A stretch of 64,000 bases of DNA from Circinella umbellata (Eukaryota > Mucoromycota > Mucoromycetes > Mucorales > Lichtheimiaceae): NCBI GenBank assembly GCA_025093555.1, contig JAIWNF010000007.1, positions 558,001 through 622,000 of the forward strand, in the 5' to 3' direction. Below, in pieces: positions 10,591 to 22,900 of the stretch. How positions within the stretch are numbered: the stretch's first letter is position 1; each line of letters opens with the position of its first letter. The notes beneath the pieces are model-generated. The model was not told the DNA's origin. It worked only from the letters and a program-made list of their open reading frames with translations, and did not search any database. Both the position numbers and the translations under genes were made by a program.

Positions 10591-13500
10591 TTATTCGTCA
10601 TTACGAGGAGTAGCAGGTAATACTTGATATTGTCTCGGACTGCAAGATGACGATAATGGAGGCAGTAAATGTTCTCCTCTTGGGTTCACCATTTGCGCCA
10701 CTGTTGCTATCGTATGACTATCTAATTCCACAGGAGACATATTCCCTTGACGATGATGATGATTACCATTACTACCATTCATTATAGCTTCATCCAATCC
10801 CTCCACCATGGTTGCAGTAAATGATTCCATTTCTCGAGCATATCGTTCTTTATCCATTTTTGCCTGTTGAACATAAGGTGAACGATCTTCTTCGTCTAAT
10901 TTACGCCATCGTTCAGCAATCACTTTGCTTATTTCCCCAACAGTAGCTTTGGGCATACGTTCTACTATTTCAGATCGTACTTTAATGGAATAGAATAAAA
11001 ATCCAGACATGGGATGTTTAGGTGCTGTTGGATTTTTTAAACGCTTCTTTTTACGACCTCTTGGATCTCGCTCTTTTATACCACCATTTTGTTTATCGCT
11101 GCTGCTATTTCTGTTCTTGTGCAACTGTTGTTGATGAGGGTCATTATCATTAGCTGCTATTGCTGTCGTCGTAATAATGTCGTCAATTTTTCGCTTCTTG
11201 GATGGACGCGACCGATATCCGGCTTCTTCCAATTCGGCTTTGGATCGTCGGGTATAAATAAAGTTTGGATTATCATCCATGTGTCTTTGTTTTAATCGAG
11301 CTGCTTCTTGATTATAATATGCTTTACTTTCCTATAAATAGTGGGTGGTTGTTATAAATATTCTTATCTTATTTTATCAAGAATTACAATGACTATTGAT
11401 TTATTTTTTTTTACCTCTGATAAAGTATTCCACCGCTCACTAATCTCTTTACTAATTTCAGAAACAGTAAGGTTGGGATTCCCATCCAAAATTTTATGAC
11501 GTACATCACGATTAAACAAAAGATATGCATTTGGTGGACGTTTTACTCGTTTTGGCTTTTCCCCGTGTCGCTTATAAGCTAACCGTCTAAGTACATCATT
11601 TCGTTGTATAGATGAAGTCAATCCTGCCAATGCTTCCGCTTCAGCTGCACCAGAATGACTTGCTACACTCACAACATTACGTGAGTTATTACTTGTTGTA
11701 GTTGTACCATTCAATGGAGAAGAAGAAGGAGATTCATCACTATCGTGTATTTCTTCTATTTCTTCTATCACTTCATTATTTTCTTCGTATTCTAGCTGTA
11801 CGTTATCATCGTCACCGTCATCATCATCATCATCATCATTTTTGGAACCAGAATTAGGTGAGGAATGCCAGTCTGTATTGTTTGCTGAGACAAATAATGC
11901 ATCATGTGATCTTTCACTGCTGACACTCATATGTCTTGGGGTTGTGAACATATTGGTATTTCCTGATTCATTATGCTGATGACTTGCAGTAGAATAATCA
12001 TTATGACCATTTGTTGTAAACTGACTTGGTGATTCTGAATGTTGCTCATGATAATGTTGATAATGATTGTTACGTTGAACTGGTGAAGTAGAATACAAAG
12101 GTAATGGCGGGGACGGTGATGAAGAAGGTGATGATGATGAAGATACCAATAAACTTTTCACTATATCATTGTTATTTGCATTATGATGACCGTTAGATGA
12201 TGAATGCTGTAGTGGCTGTTCTTGCTCCGAATACGGGTTGTCTTGTTCCTTAAGAATCTCGGCTCGATGCTTGTAATGCAACTTATTCTCCTGTGGATTA
12301 GTTATTATTGTTGTTGTCTTTGGTGTGAGATTTCGCTTTAATGATAGACTAATGTTTTTGTTATTATTTTAATTTTGATTTTACCTCACTCAAATCTTTC
12401 CATTCTTTGCCTAATAATCTATTTAAATCAGAGTTACGTATCGTTGATTGTTGAGCTCGGAGTTGTTTACGCCGTTCCTCACTAAATACAAAAAATGCGT
12501 TTTTACTTCTTTTCTTCCTGGGTCGGTCAGCTTGTTTGTTATTAGAAACAAGTTCTGTATTATTTGATGGCTCTTCATAATCATTCCGAAAGGAAATAGA
12601 ACTATACTGATGTTGTTGTCGATGGTCATGATATTGTTGCTGTTGCTGTTGAAGAGGATCTTGTCGCTTCCACCAGTTATTATTATCGTTGTGATTACTA
12701 TAATTATTGTGGTTATAGTTGTTATTTGGTATATCTATAGGTATGAAATGATTATCCCGCCGATCTAGATAAAGAATCCCCCCCCCAATAAAATAAATAA
12801 ATAAATATAATGCCCCCCAAAAAAAGTATATTTGATACACACAAACAAATATATTCATGTCAGCTTTTTATCATTTTTATACACAATAAACAGTATAAGA
12901 TTTACTACAATATTACCTAAATAGGCTTTGTCATTCTCAGATAAAATGTTATGTGGTGATAAACCACCTTCTTCTCTCTCTACTATTAAATTTTTAAGGA
13001 CACGCAGAAGAATTAAAAAAAAAAAAAGAAAGTAAGCGTTAAAAACAATTGACTCTAAAACGTTTAATACCAAAATAATACAACACCAATAAAATAAAAA
13101 GAGAAGCAAACAAACCATGTTGTACACCGTTCTCTTCGGAATGGCGCCAATGCTCCCGATCCGTATTATCTTCCTATAAAAAATAGTATAAATATTGTTT
13201 ATTTGACAACCTTGTATTAAGGATGTTATACAAGCTAAAAGTCTCTTTTTTTTTCTCTTTCTCTTTTTCTCCCACAAAACGTACATGAAACGAAGAGGAA
13301 GATGACCAATGAGCTGATAATGGAGGAAATTGATCCGCCCCTTGTTTTCTTCCCTCATGTGAATAACGATGATGAAGAGGATGGGCTGTTGCCATGCCAT
13401 TATTGGTGGTTGACATGGAAGTGCTTGTTGGTAACCTGATACTATTGTTATTATTCATGGGTGGAGGTGTCGGTAGCATAGTTACGGTTGCCTGGTATGG

Positions 13501-13761
13501 AAAATGATTCATAGACTGAGGCTGAGGTAACACCCTATCTGGCCCAGGTGATGATGCCACGCTCTTCTTTCGTGAAATCCAGTTAGCCCCTGGCGGGGTA
13601 AATACGTTCGACCGCCTGGTATGAACATCATGGTTGTCGCTATTTCCATTATTCTCGTGTGGTTGCTGTGGGGCCGGGCGTGATATCATTTCCACGTAAT
13701 TTACACGATTCTGATTCAAATAAGAATCAATGGCGTTAAATGGTGTTCGATGATTTTGCAT
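10591..13761 (-). CDS. Triple HMG-box DNA-binding protein
   Basis: Six exons on the minus strand (13761-13285, 13173-13116, 12982-12917, 12764-12385, 12290-11415, 11331-10591) are phase-consistent and give about 865 residues. Long Asn/Gln/Ser/His-rich low-complexity segments surround three HMG boxes. Box 1 is at about residues 281-345 (KKRSKNAFFVFSEERR). Box 2 is at about 573-640 (VKRPPNAYLLFNRDVRHKIL) and is followed by DNPNFIYTRRSKAE, a tail like that of SOX/MATA_HMG proteins. Box 3 is at about 717-785 (KHPMSGFLFYSIKVRSEIVE). HMG boxes bend DNA in the minor groove, so a sequence-specific transcription factor or architectural role is likely. Boxes 1 and 2 are each cut by a phase-0 intron at the same homologous site; box 3 is not. 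The two tiny exons (58 and 66 nt) are the least certain part. Confidence 0.85.
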
Positions 13762-16700
13762 TTATATAATGAAAAGAATATACTCTTTTCCGTGTAATAT
13801 ATTAAGTTTTATATATGTAATACGTGTTATAAAGCGTTTTGTATATTGTCGTCGTCGTCTTTTCTGTTACTTTTCTGATTTTCCAAATGAGGTAGTTGGC
13901 TTATGTTTTTGAAAGAATTAAAGAGGTTGCTATTATGCTTTGAATGCCGGTTATATGTATATATGTATAATAAGAATATTGACAGAATAAGAAAAAGATA
14001 ATTAACTAGTTACAATTTGTTACTCAAATGAATTACAAAACAAAAGCATGTCAAGTCAAAAAAATAAAAAAGCAAATGCGAAACGAAACGAAACGAAAAA
14101 AGAAAAGAGCAAAATGAAGGGTACAAAAAAGGGAGGGGAAAAAGAGAAAAAAAAAGGTACTATGTACTGCAAGCAAAAGTAATAATAATATTAAGTATAT
14201 ACACACAGCCAGAAAAAAGCTTTTTATGCAGTTATGTCTCCGAGGAGTTAAAAAAGAAAAGGAGAAGTGGGGAGTCGATACTATTACTACTAAATAATAT
14301 GAACACAGCAATCAGGTGAGCGATGTTGCTAATTGGGGGAAGTAAAAAAGAGGTGGGGGAAGTATAGTAATAATGAAAAGATCGTTTTGAAATCAAATTA
14401 AGATTATTCGTTCCTGACGAATAATTTGTTCTTTTTTTAAACTCTGTTTTTTTATTTTAGAATACAATGATCCGATTATTTTATTTTATTTTATTTTATC
14501 GACCGGCTAAGTTTTTTCACATATAAATATGTATATAAATGGGTACATGTGTTGTGTTATGTTCATGCCTACATTCCCAAAGCCAGTAGGCGGCTTGAGC
14601 GTCTCGCTCATCACCATGAAACGGGAAAGTGTGGGAATCCACAATTTTTTTGCTTTTCATTATCCCCAGGGTTCAGGAATTATGATTTTTTTTGTACAAC
14701 TACTACGTATTGTATAATATTTAACTTTTATTAATATTGTTCGTGGAAAAAAATTAAGTGTTTTTGCTATGTAGTTGAGTAAATCCCAGAGAGTTTAGCT
14801 AGTACATTGTTGTAGCAGAGAAAGGAACACGTCAAAAATCGATTTGTTAAAAACCTCTTAGATCTCTACCCCCCCCCATTTAATTCGATTTCTCACGTTT
14901 GTATTACGCACATGAAGCATACGGCGACACAATAATATATAAAAACGCCTTGTTTGGTTCCCGGATTCAGTATAGCAAGACTTTGGGCTTTTTTTTTATC
15001 TGTCCGCAAAGTCGTACAAGATGATCCTGCACCATCTTATGGAGAAATAATAAAAAAATAGAATTTGGTAATATAGTTACTCTTTACGTCTACTTCCCAC
15101 TACAATACGTAACATGTTTCCATGTTAATATTTTTCAAAATCGATATCCATAGTAAATAGTCTTTTGAGTCTCTAGATCAGTGTTACTGATTATCATTCG
15201 CATAGCTTGTCAGTGAAAAGGTATATAAGAATGATATATATAATATTTCCAAGTTGGCATTGTATTTTCGTCAGTTATGGAACTCATTTCAACCTTCTCC
15301 CTTTTAAATGGCAAGAAACACATTATATGTATACATATGTTATGATCGCCATATTTTTCTATCCTGATGAAAATAAAAAAAACAGACATTACCATTTCTT
15401 GAACTGTCTTTACTACATTTATTACGATACCAAGGAAAACAAGTGAACTACGATGTCGATTTTATTCTTACTAATTCTAGTAATAGCTTTACCCCATCCA
15501 AAAAACATCCGCGAAATTGTCAAATTCACTATTGACAAAAAGTATGAAGGGACAGATAAGAAAAATTATTTACCTCCCCGCCTCTTCCTACGATACTTCA
15601 AAAGAAGACTTTTGTGCCTCTGTATTCTTTACAAGTGTATTCAATACCTTTAGCTTTTAACCTCCTTTCTTTATTAATCATTAAAAAATTTTAAAACGTT
15701 CATACGTACTCAATTTTCTTTCCTCCCTCCTTCCTCGACATCCGCTTTTTGCTCATCTTTTTGCTATCTCCCTAATACTATCACTACTTCATCCGGAACA
15801 CTAGTAATTTTGCCCTATGAATTTACTACATCCACATTCTCAATAGATGTAGATTTAAGTTATCGAAGAGTTATTAATAATATATATAACTTAACATCGA
15901 CTCTGTGAACCTAGATTTTCATACGTACGTGTTATCTTTTTCTTATAATCAGAACGATCATTAATTTTACTGTAGTTTTATTTTATATATCGTTCTTATT
16001 TTAAACAAAAGTAGACTTTCTTGTGATATATAATATCTAATTCATGTTTGAGCTCCTGAATAAATTTTATAGCATGTGTAGACCCCACGAACCAATATAT
16101 ATATATATATAATTAGACAATGTGTCGCCATATTTTTTTCCTATGTTACTATATAAGTCATTGTACGTATTACAAGTAATAATTAACTCTACTACATGAA
16201 CTTAAAACTATGAAAGCCCCTTGTATATCATAGGACTTCTGATACATACAGTGTTTATTTTTATGTATTAGGTGTATGTTTCAAACACTCAAATCTAATA
16301 GAATTGAGGGGTTAAAATCTAGTAGGAGACCGAATAGTTTCTCCAATGTTAATAATAGTTATAACATTATCGAGATGCACTTACTTATTTCAAATACTTT
16401 TGTTTTCAAGCCAGGATTTTGTTGGAATGGTCAATACGTATAATCTATTCGTGCATTGAGAAAACTTTTTTTTTGGCTATTGTATTGTCTCATAGGAGCA
16501 GGAAATTTTCTTCAAGAAAAAAAAGGTATTTTTTATGGAATCCTTTTTTTAAAACTGTTGCTTTTTGAGCTGGTAAAATTCTATTTCTTTACATTTTTAT
16601 TTATTTTAAACGTCGTGACAATAAAAAAAGAAATACGAACGGACCTGTTACCTTGTTCTCATCAGCCGAACAAAAAATGATGTCAGCAGGGTTGTGTTCA

Positions 16701-18614
16701 TTAGTAGTAGTAAACAACTAAACTAAACATACGTGTTCGACCGCAAGGCGTTTATCAACTTGTCATCCTGTTTCTTTTGCTCAAATGATCTTTTTGTAAC
16801 CTTTGTCATTTTGCCTTTTTCGACGATGAATAGTTGAATAATGGAATAGTGTATACATACTAATAACCGACTATTCTACCAAAAACGTGAAATGGTGCAA
16901 CATCACACTTTGAGAATGTCTAAAAGAATAAGAGAAATAAAGTAGTTTATTTTTCAGTGAGTAATGAGTGGCAGGTGCCACCGCTCAGGCCTCATTTTTT
17001 TTTTTTGCTCTAATTAACACTTTGTGCTAGGGGTGACAAGATATGAGATTCATTGTTGTACCATTCTATGTACCGTTGGATATCGAGATAGTAAATGAAA
17101 TTCTACATTTTTCATAAGTAGACTAAAGGATACTTGGGATAAAAAAATAGAAAGATTTTATACGACGTAGTGAATGAATTCAAGCGTATTGGTTTTTTTT
17201 TATATCAGAATCTTGGTACTGAAAACTTATTCTGCCTGTAACTAACTTAATAACTAAAGTTATATACGTACTAATAAAGTTTATCTAAAAAAAGTATGTT
17301 GATGACTAAAACAATAACTATAATATCTTTTTTGGAATTATGTGAAGCATGTGTTCTTTTTAACTACATGTTTTATTACGTATCAAGTGGGCAATTTGAT
17401 CCCCCAGTTCACAGAACTCTGCTCTACTTACATAGAGCCACTACTAGTAACTCTCAACAAAAAAGATCCATATACTATGATGAAATCTATTTTATTCACA
17501 TTCACATGTATATAATACTTACTTTACTGACAAGCTAAAAAAAATGTAATGTTATATACGGACTGACAATAATAAATAGCCAAGGTGCTAGAAGATTGTG
17601 TACGTATACACCATAAATATTGCACGAAGTTACTACGCTTATCATTAGTGATATTAGAACAACAGTAATAACTATCTGTGCATTACATCACTTACGTACT
17701 ATTTACTAGTCAGATAATATAAATGACTTAGAAAGTAATTTTAAGATACCAAGTGGCTGATAAAAGTCAATTCAGAAAACATATGCAAGTCAAGCAGTGT
17801 TGGCTTCATTAAATATAAAAATCTTTAAGAACACAACCGCTGAAATGTGTTAATCTTCTAAATAAGTTGTTTGGCCGACATATATTTGTTAGACTAGAAA
17901 ACCCCTTAAACTGAATACAATTATTCTTAAAGTGATTACTAATACAATAAAAAAAACAATGTATTATAATAATATAATTTTATAAGTGAGCTTATATCCA
18001 CTTTTTGGGTGATTAATTCAACCCATATTTCCAAGTGAAATTTCCTTTTTTGTGATTTCGCATAAGTCCAGAATAAGCTCCCACATTTATAAATCTTGCC
18101 TCCTCTTCCTTTAGAGTGAAAATTGGATCAATTCCGAAAATTACTTTACTCGACACCTTTAAGCCTAATCTTTTGATTAACCCAATTATAATGCTACGTA
18201 ACCATTATAAACACCCAAACTTAACAATATGTCTACGATTATTTGAATCAAATCAGCACTAAAGAAAATTACCACGTCCCCTCAACCCAACCTCTCCGAA
18301 CAACTTGATTTATCCATCTGTCGTCCTCTTGTTTTAGTCGACGTAACCATTGTATACAGATCATCCAAGCAAAATACCTACCCAGGGTTACATAATCATA
18401 AAATAGAAAACGTATTCAAATATCAGCGTAAAAAAAAGAATCATTGTAGAAAATCACTTTATTTTATTATGTAAATTACTATCCAAGATATATAACAAAT
18501 TTTATTACGTAATAAAGAATTTTATCCTTCCTCTTCTTCTTCTTTTCTTCTGGCACTTTTTTAAGCTAATCAAATACATACACGTGTTGTTTATTACTAG
18601 CACCGTTTTTCCCA
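13762..18614. other. Gene-poor region, first part
   Basis: Nearly 5 kb with no supported gene on either strand. Open frames here (for example 14529-14717, 15207-15446, 15453-15653, 16456-16680, 17296-17538) are short, overlap in different frames and encode AT-driven compositions. About 14,570-14,680 has somewhat higher GC but no tRNA or protein signature that I recognise. The first ~300 bases are the likely promoter of the HMG-box gene. Confidence 0.5.
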
Positions 18615-19336
18615 TGTCACCAAGGTAATCGTCATCCTCGAATCGAGGAAAACTGTACCGCTTGCCCTCCAGTTGATCGTCCTATAAAACTGCCCTATCC
18701 TTACCCCCAACCAGATACAGCTTTCCATTGATCTTGTTCATCGTATCTATATATCATAGAAAATAAAAGGAAATGTTCTAGTCATTAGTATATAAAACAC
18801 GTTTTTTTTATTATTACCGTTGTCGCCATGTCACCAAGGTTATATCGTCGTCGTCGAATCGAGAAAAACTGTACCGCTTGCCCTCCAGTTGATCGTCCTA
18901 TAAAACTGCCCTATCCTTACCCCCAACCAGATACAGCTTTCCATTGGTCTTGTCCATCGTATCTATATATCATAGAAAATAAAAGGAAATGTTCTGGTCA
19001 TTAGTATATAAAACGCGTTACTTTTATTATTACCATTGTCGCCATGCCACCAAGTTATTGCCGTCATCGAATCGAGGAAAACTGTACCGCTTGCCCTCCA
19101 GTTGATCGTCCTATAAAACTGCCCTATCCTTACCCCCAACCAGATACAGCTTTCCATTGGTCTTGTCCATCGTATCTATATATCATAGAAAATAAAGGAA
19201 ATGTTCTGGTCATTAGTATATAAAACACATTATTTTTATTATTACCATTGTCGCCATGTCGCCATGTCGCCAAGGTTATATCGTCGTCATCGAATCGAGA
19301 AAAACTGTACCGCTTGCCCTCCAGTTGATCGTCCTA
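18615..19336 (-). repeat. Four tandem ~215-bp units with exon-like pieces (eroded coding repeat)
   Basis: A core beginning ACTGTACCGCTTGCCCTCC recurs at about 18652, 18868, 19081 and 19304, giving a ~215-bp period; the fourth copy is cut off at 19336. On the minus strand each unit has one segment reading DDQLEGKRYSF(S/P)RF and another reading QDQWKAVSGWG (alternate frame GKLYLVGGKDRAVL). The first segment is preceded by a TTATAG acceptor-like site and the second by ATATATAG; a GGTAATAATA donor-like site follows the first. The three shared elements keep their order, but the frames cannot be joined without stops or a 23-nt gap. It is most likely a pseudogenised repeat-protein fragment that was duplicated in tandem. 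No function is assigned. Confidence 0.65.
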
Positions 19337-19434
19337 TAAAAAAAAATATTGTTTGAGGAAAACAGGAGTATAAGAAATAATAATAATAATAATAAAAGTA
19401 AAAGGACACGAAAAGGTACATAAATTGAAGTACT

Positions 19435-19930
19435 TGTTAAAAAATATAAAAGAGTAGTACTCGCTGCACTTCTTTTTTTTTTGAGTGTTGGGAGAAACGA
19501 GCAAATGGAAGAAGTAATTTGAAGCTACAAGTAATTTTAAGCACTTGTCAAAATAAAAAGAATGTGACGTAGGAGAAGAAAGAAATAATATAAAGTGGAA
19601 GAGTAGTACATTCACTGTCCTTCTTATGTTAGGAGGAAAGAAAGGGTGCAAAAAAAAAGGTGAAGCGTACTGCTCTTCTACTTTTTGACATTATCTTTTT
19701 ACATCTCTTTTTACTCTTTATTCTTTCCTATTAAAACAAATATCAGAACAAAAGAAGGGTAGTTCTCACTGCACTTCTTTTTCTTGATTATTGATAAGAA
19801 AGAATAAGGAGTAAAAAGAGATGTAAGAAAAGACGATATAAAATAAAAAGTAGAAAAGTAGTACTCACCGCCCAATTTTTTTTTTATTTGTTGGGAAGAA
19901 AGAAAGAAGTGAAATCCTTGGTTGCTTTTT
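19435..19930. repeat. Degenerate ~125-bp tandem repeat block
   Basis: A motif like AGTAGTACTCRCTGCACTTC followed by a T run and then a GGGARGAAAGAAAG stretch recurs at about 19453, 19608, 19758 and 19862. The copies are diverged and embedded in purine/pyrimidine-rich sequence. It abuts the 215-bp repeat and may be a decayed continuation of the same locus. No coding potential was seen. Confidence 0.5.
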
Positions 19931-22900
19931 TTTTTATAAAAGAATTCATCGATGGCTATAACAATAGCGATAATCCGCAGCAATGCATGATCTGCATGAA
20001 GTAAACATGTGAAACAAAAAGGCACCGGGTCAAAAAAAAAAACAAAAAAAAAAAAAAAAAAGAATCAAGATCTGTAACAACAATAACATTGTAACATTCC
20101 TTGTCAAAGTAAGATCAAAGTAAGATTAGAATGTGGGATTCCATTGTCATGACAAGTGTTGCTTAACAACATATTTCTTTTATTTAAGAACAAACACGCT
20201 TTATTAACGTAGCTATAGTAGTATGTTAATATGTTGCGAAAAGAGCAAAAAAAAAAAGAAGAGGCCTGGAAGGAAGGGATCATGTCCAAAATTGGAAATG
20301 GGTCCGTTTTCTTTACCAATACACCGGAACGCTTTCCGCTTTTTTTTTAATAAATTAATTAGTACATGAAAAAAAAGGCTGTAAAAGTTCAAGTTACTGA
20401 AAAAGTAAACAGCGTTCTTAATTTTATTACGAGAACAAGCCAGTCATTGTGGTAAAAAAAAAAATGGGGAAAGGGTTCACATTACGTGAAAAGTGGTGTC
20501 ATTTTTAATTCTGCAAGAAAATCCTAATACGTACTTTGGGTCATGGGCCATGTATATTGTCACGATATTTTGATAGAGACAGTGTCTTTTTGTACATGTA
20601 TACTAATGTTCACGATATTGGCTTTTAGACGATGAAAGACGAATGCCACACAATATCTATAATATAAAAACTAATTTAATATACTACCGTCTATTTTGGC
20701 AGTATAAGAGATTTGATAAAATATTAAAAGAATATAAAGTGCTATTTCACAAACTCAATGGCCTTTAAATGATATACAAGAGATATGAAAAACAACACGA
20801 ATTGTCGTAAATTTTCTCTTTTCTTCCTGGCCTCTGTTTTTTTTTACTCTTACGTAATATCTTTAGCTTATTATATTCTCTATATTACATAATAGTAGAC
20901 ACATCGTAATACTGGTGGTCCAAATTGACAATAATAAGATTACTTTTTATTATTTTCGAAATCAGCGAATATCTTCTAACAATTCCAATCACCGTACAAC
21001 AGTGAGTGTCGTTGGGAATTTAATTCAGTCAGTATTTTGCAAACGACAGATTAAATATGACTGTAAAAGGTTGTCACTGATTATCTAGCTAAGCTACGCA
21101 AGGAATTTATTTCGAAAAGAAAAGGCTATATTACTTTACTCTTACGTACGTATTTATTTGAAAGATACAATAATATACTACCATTAATAATAAATGTATA
21201 TTGTTGTGCAATGTTGTATCATGTGTTGAATTGCTAATTAGCATAGAATATATTCTCGCTCACGACAAAATTATATAAACTGAATTTATTTTATCAAATG
21301 GAACTAAAATAATTTGATAGACACTACTTCTAAAGATGAAAGAAGTTTATTAGCCTAAACCTAACAAAATTTGATAGAGATAATTTTGATGCTACGTACG
21401 TAAGAGAGAAAAAAAGAACTAGACAAATTGGCGATTTAGGGGTTTTTTTTATAGTATAGGACGTTGCTTGCAAACCTCAATTTTTTGCTTAGAAGGGGAA
21501 TTTGTTTGTCTTCAATGATAGCTAATTTTTTTTATTCCAGTCACGAAAAACTTCCTCTATCATTTGAGTAAATCTTTTGTCTTCCAAATGGATTTTCTTA
21601 ATCTTTACGTAAAAGCAAACAAAATTACCCATCTAGGTGAACAAAATCATATAGGATATGAGAAAAAGAGTTACTCTTATAAACAAAAAGTTAGAAGGTT
21701 TTTGGGTCTGCAAATGAATCCAAAACACTACACCTTTTTCTACTACATTATATGCGTAATATAGTTAAGCGTTCAATGTGCAATTGAAGTACTTCGTATA
21801 AATATATAAAATAAAGAAGTAATACACTTTGTTGTTGTATTGAAATAATAAATCATATGAAATAGAATCGAATAGGAATATGGGTTGTGGGAGTTCTTAT
21901 TTTCAGGAATATTACGTCGGAATCCACAAAAAAGAAATCTTATAATGAGTTCAAGAGGCTTTATTCTCGAAGAAAACTGTTGTTAGATCAATTTAATTGT
22001 TAAGAGACTAAAAAATTCAAAAGGTAAAGATATAACTAAAGAACTTTATTTGAAAAAATACTTGTGGGATATTTATACTATTAGCAATGCCAGAAATATG
22101 GCAGACTGCTTTGCCACAAATGTGGCATTGCGTGAGCCAATAAGATCACGTAATGAGGCAGCTTGTGACACTGTAATAAAAATAATAAAAATAGTATAAT
22201 AATGATAACAATGATAATGTTGGTATAAAAGTGTTTTTAATTTCTATACGTTAAAATAGATACGTAGTCTCTTTTGTTTTCATGGTTTTTGACATTTGGT
22301 TTTACGTTTCTTTTATCCGTTCCGTTCCGTGCTGTACGTGCATCCGCATTGTACTTTCATAATAGATAGAATCATCCATAATATATCTTTTTTTTTCTTG
22401 GGATACCGGTATATGATTATCGTTACTATAGAGCTATTCAAGTCTTACATAGAATAAAATCTTTTCACACAAGTGACAATGTGAGCACATTTGACCCTGT
22501 AGCAGAACTAAACAGGAACAACATCAAACTATATATGTATTTTTTGCTAGTAACCCTGGATAATACCTACATGCACTTACAGATACGTAGACGTTTGTTA
22601 TATTCGAACTCATGTTTTCTTTCGTAAAAAATTTCACTACGTAAACATTTGAATTTAGCTAATAACTCTAATCCATAGATTGAAAAGTAAGAAAGAACAG
22701 CTACGCGTCATATTATCATTAAAGGACTATTACACAGATAGCAAAACCAATTTTGGTTCAGTAAACGTTTTTGCTATCTTAGAGGCATTGGACCTTTGCC
22801 CTTTCTGCAGCAAAACAAAGCTATGATATATCTCTTTTAGTTTTATTCTTATTTTTGCTTGACATATGATTGAAGAATGTACACAATAACGCGCTACTGA

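Noticed and set aside
12855..13400. 181-codon minus-strand open frame between HMG-box exons
   Set aside because: It is mostly intron sequence rich in Phe, Leu and Lys. Only short stretches (12982-12917) fit the phase-consistent gene model.
14570..14680. Possible tRNA-like GC-rich segment
   Set aside because: Lacks the D-loop and T-loop signatures and paired acceptor ends.
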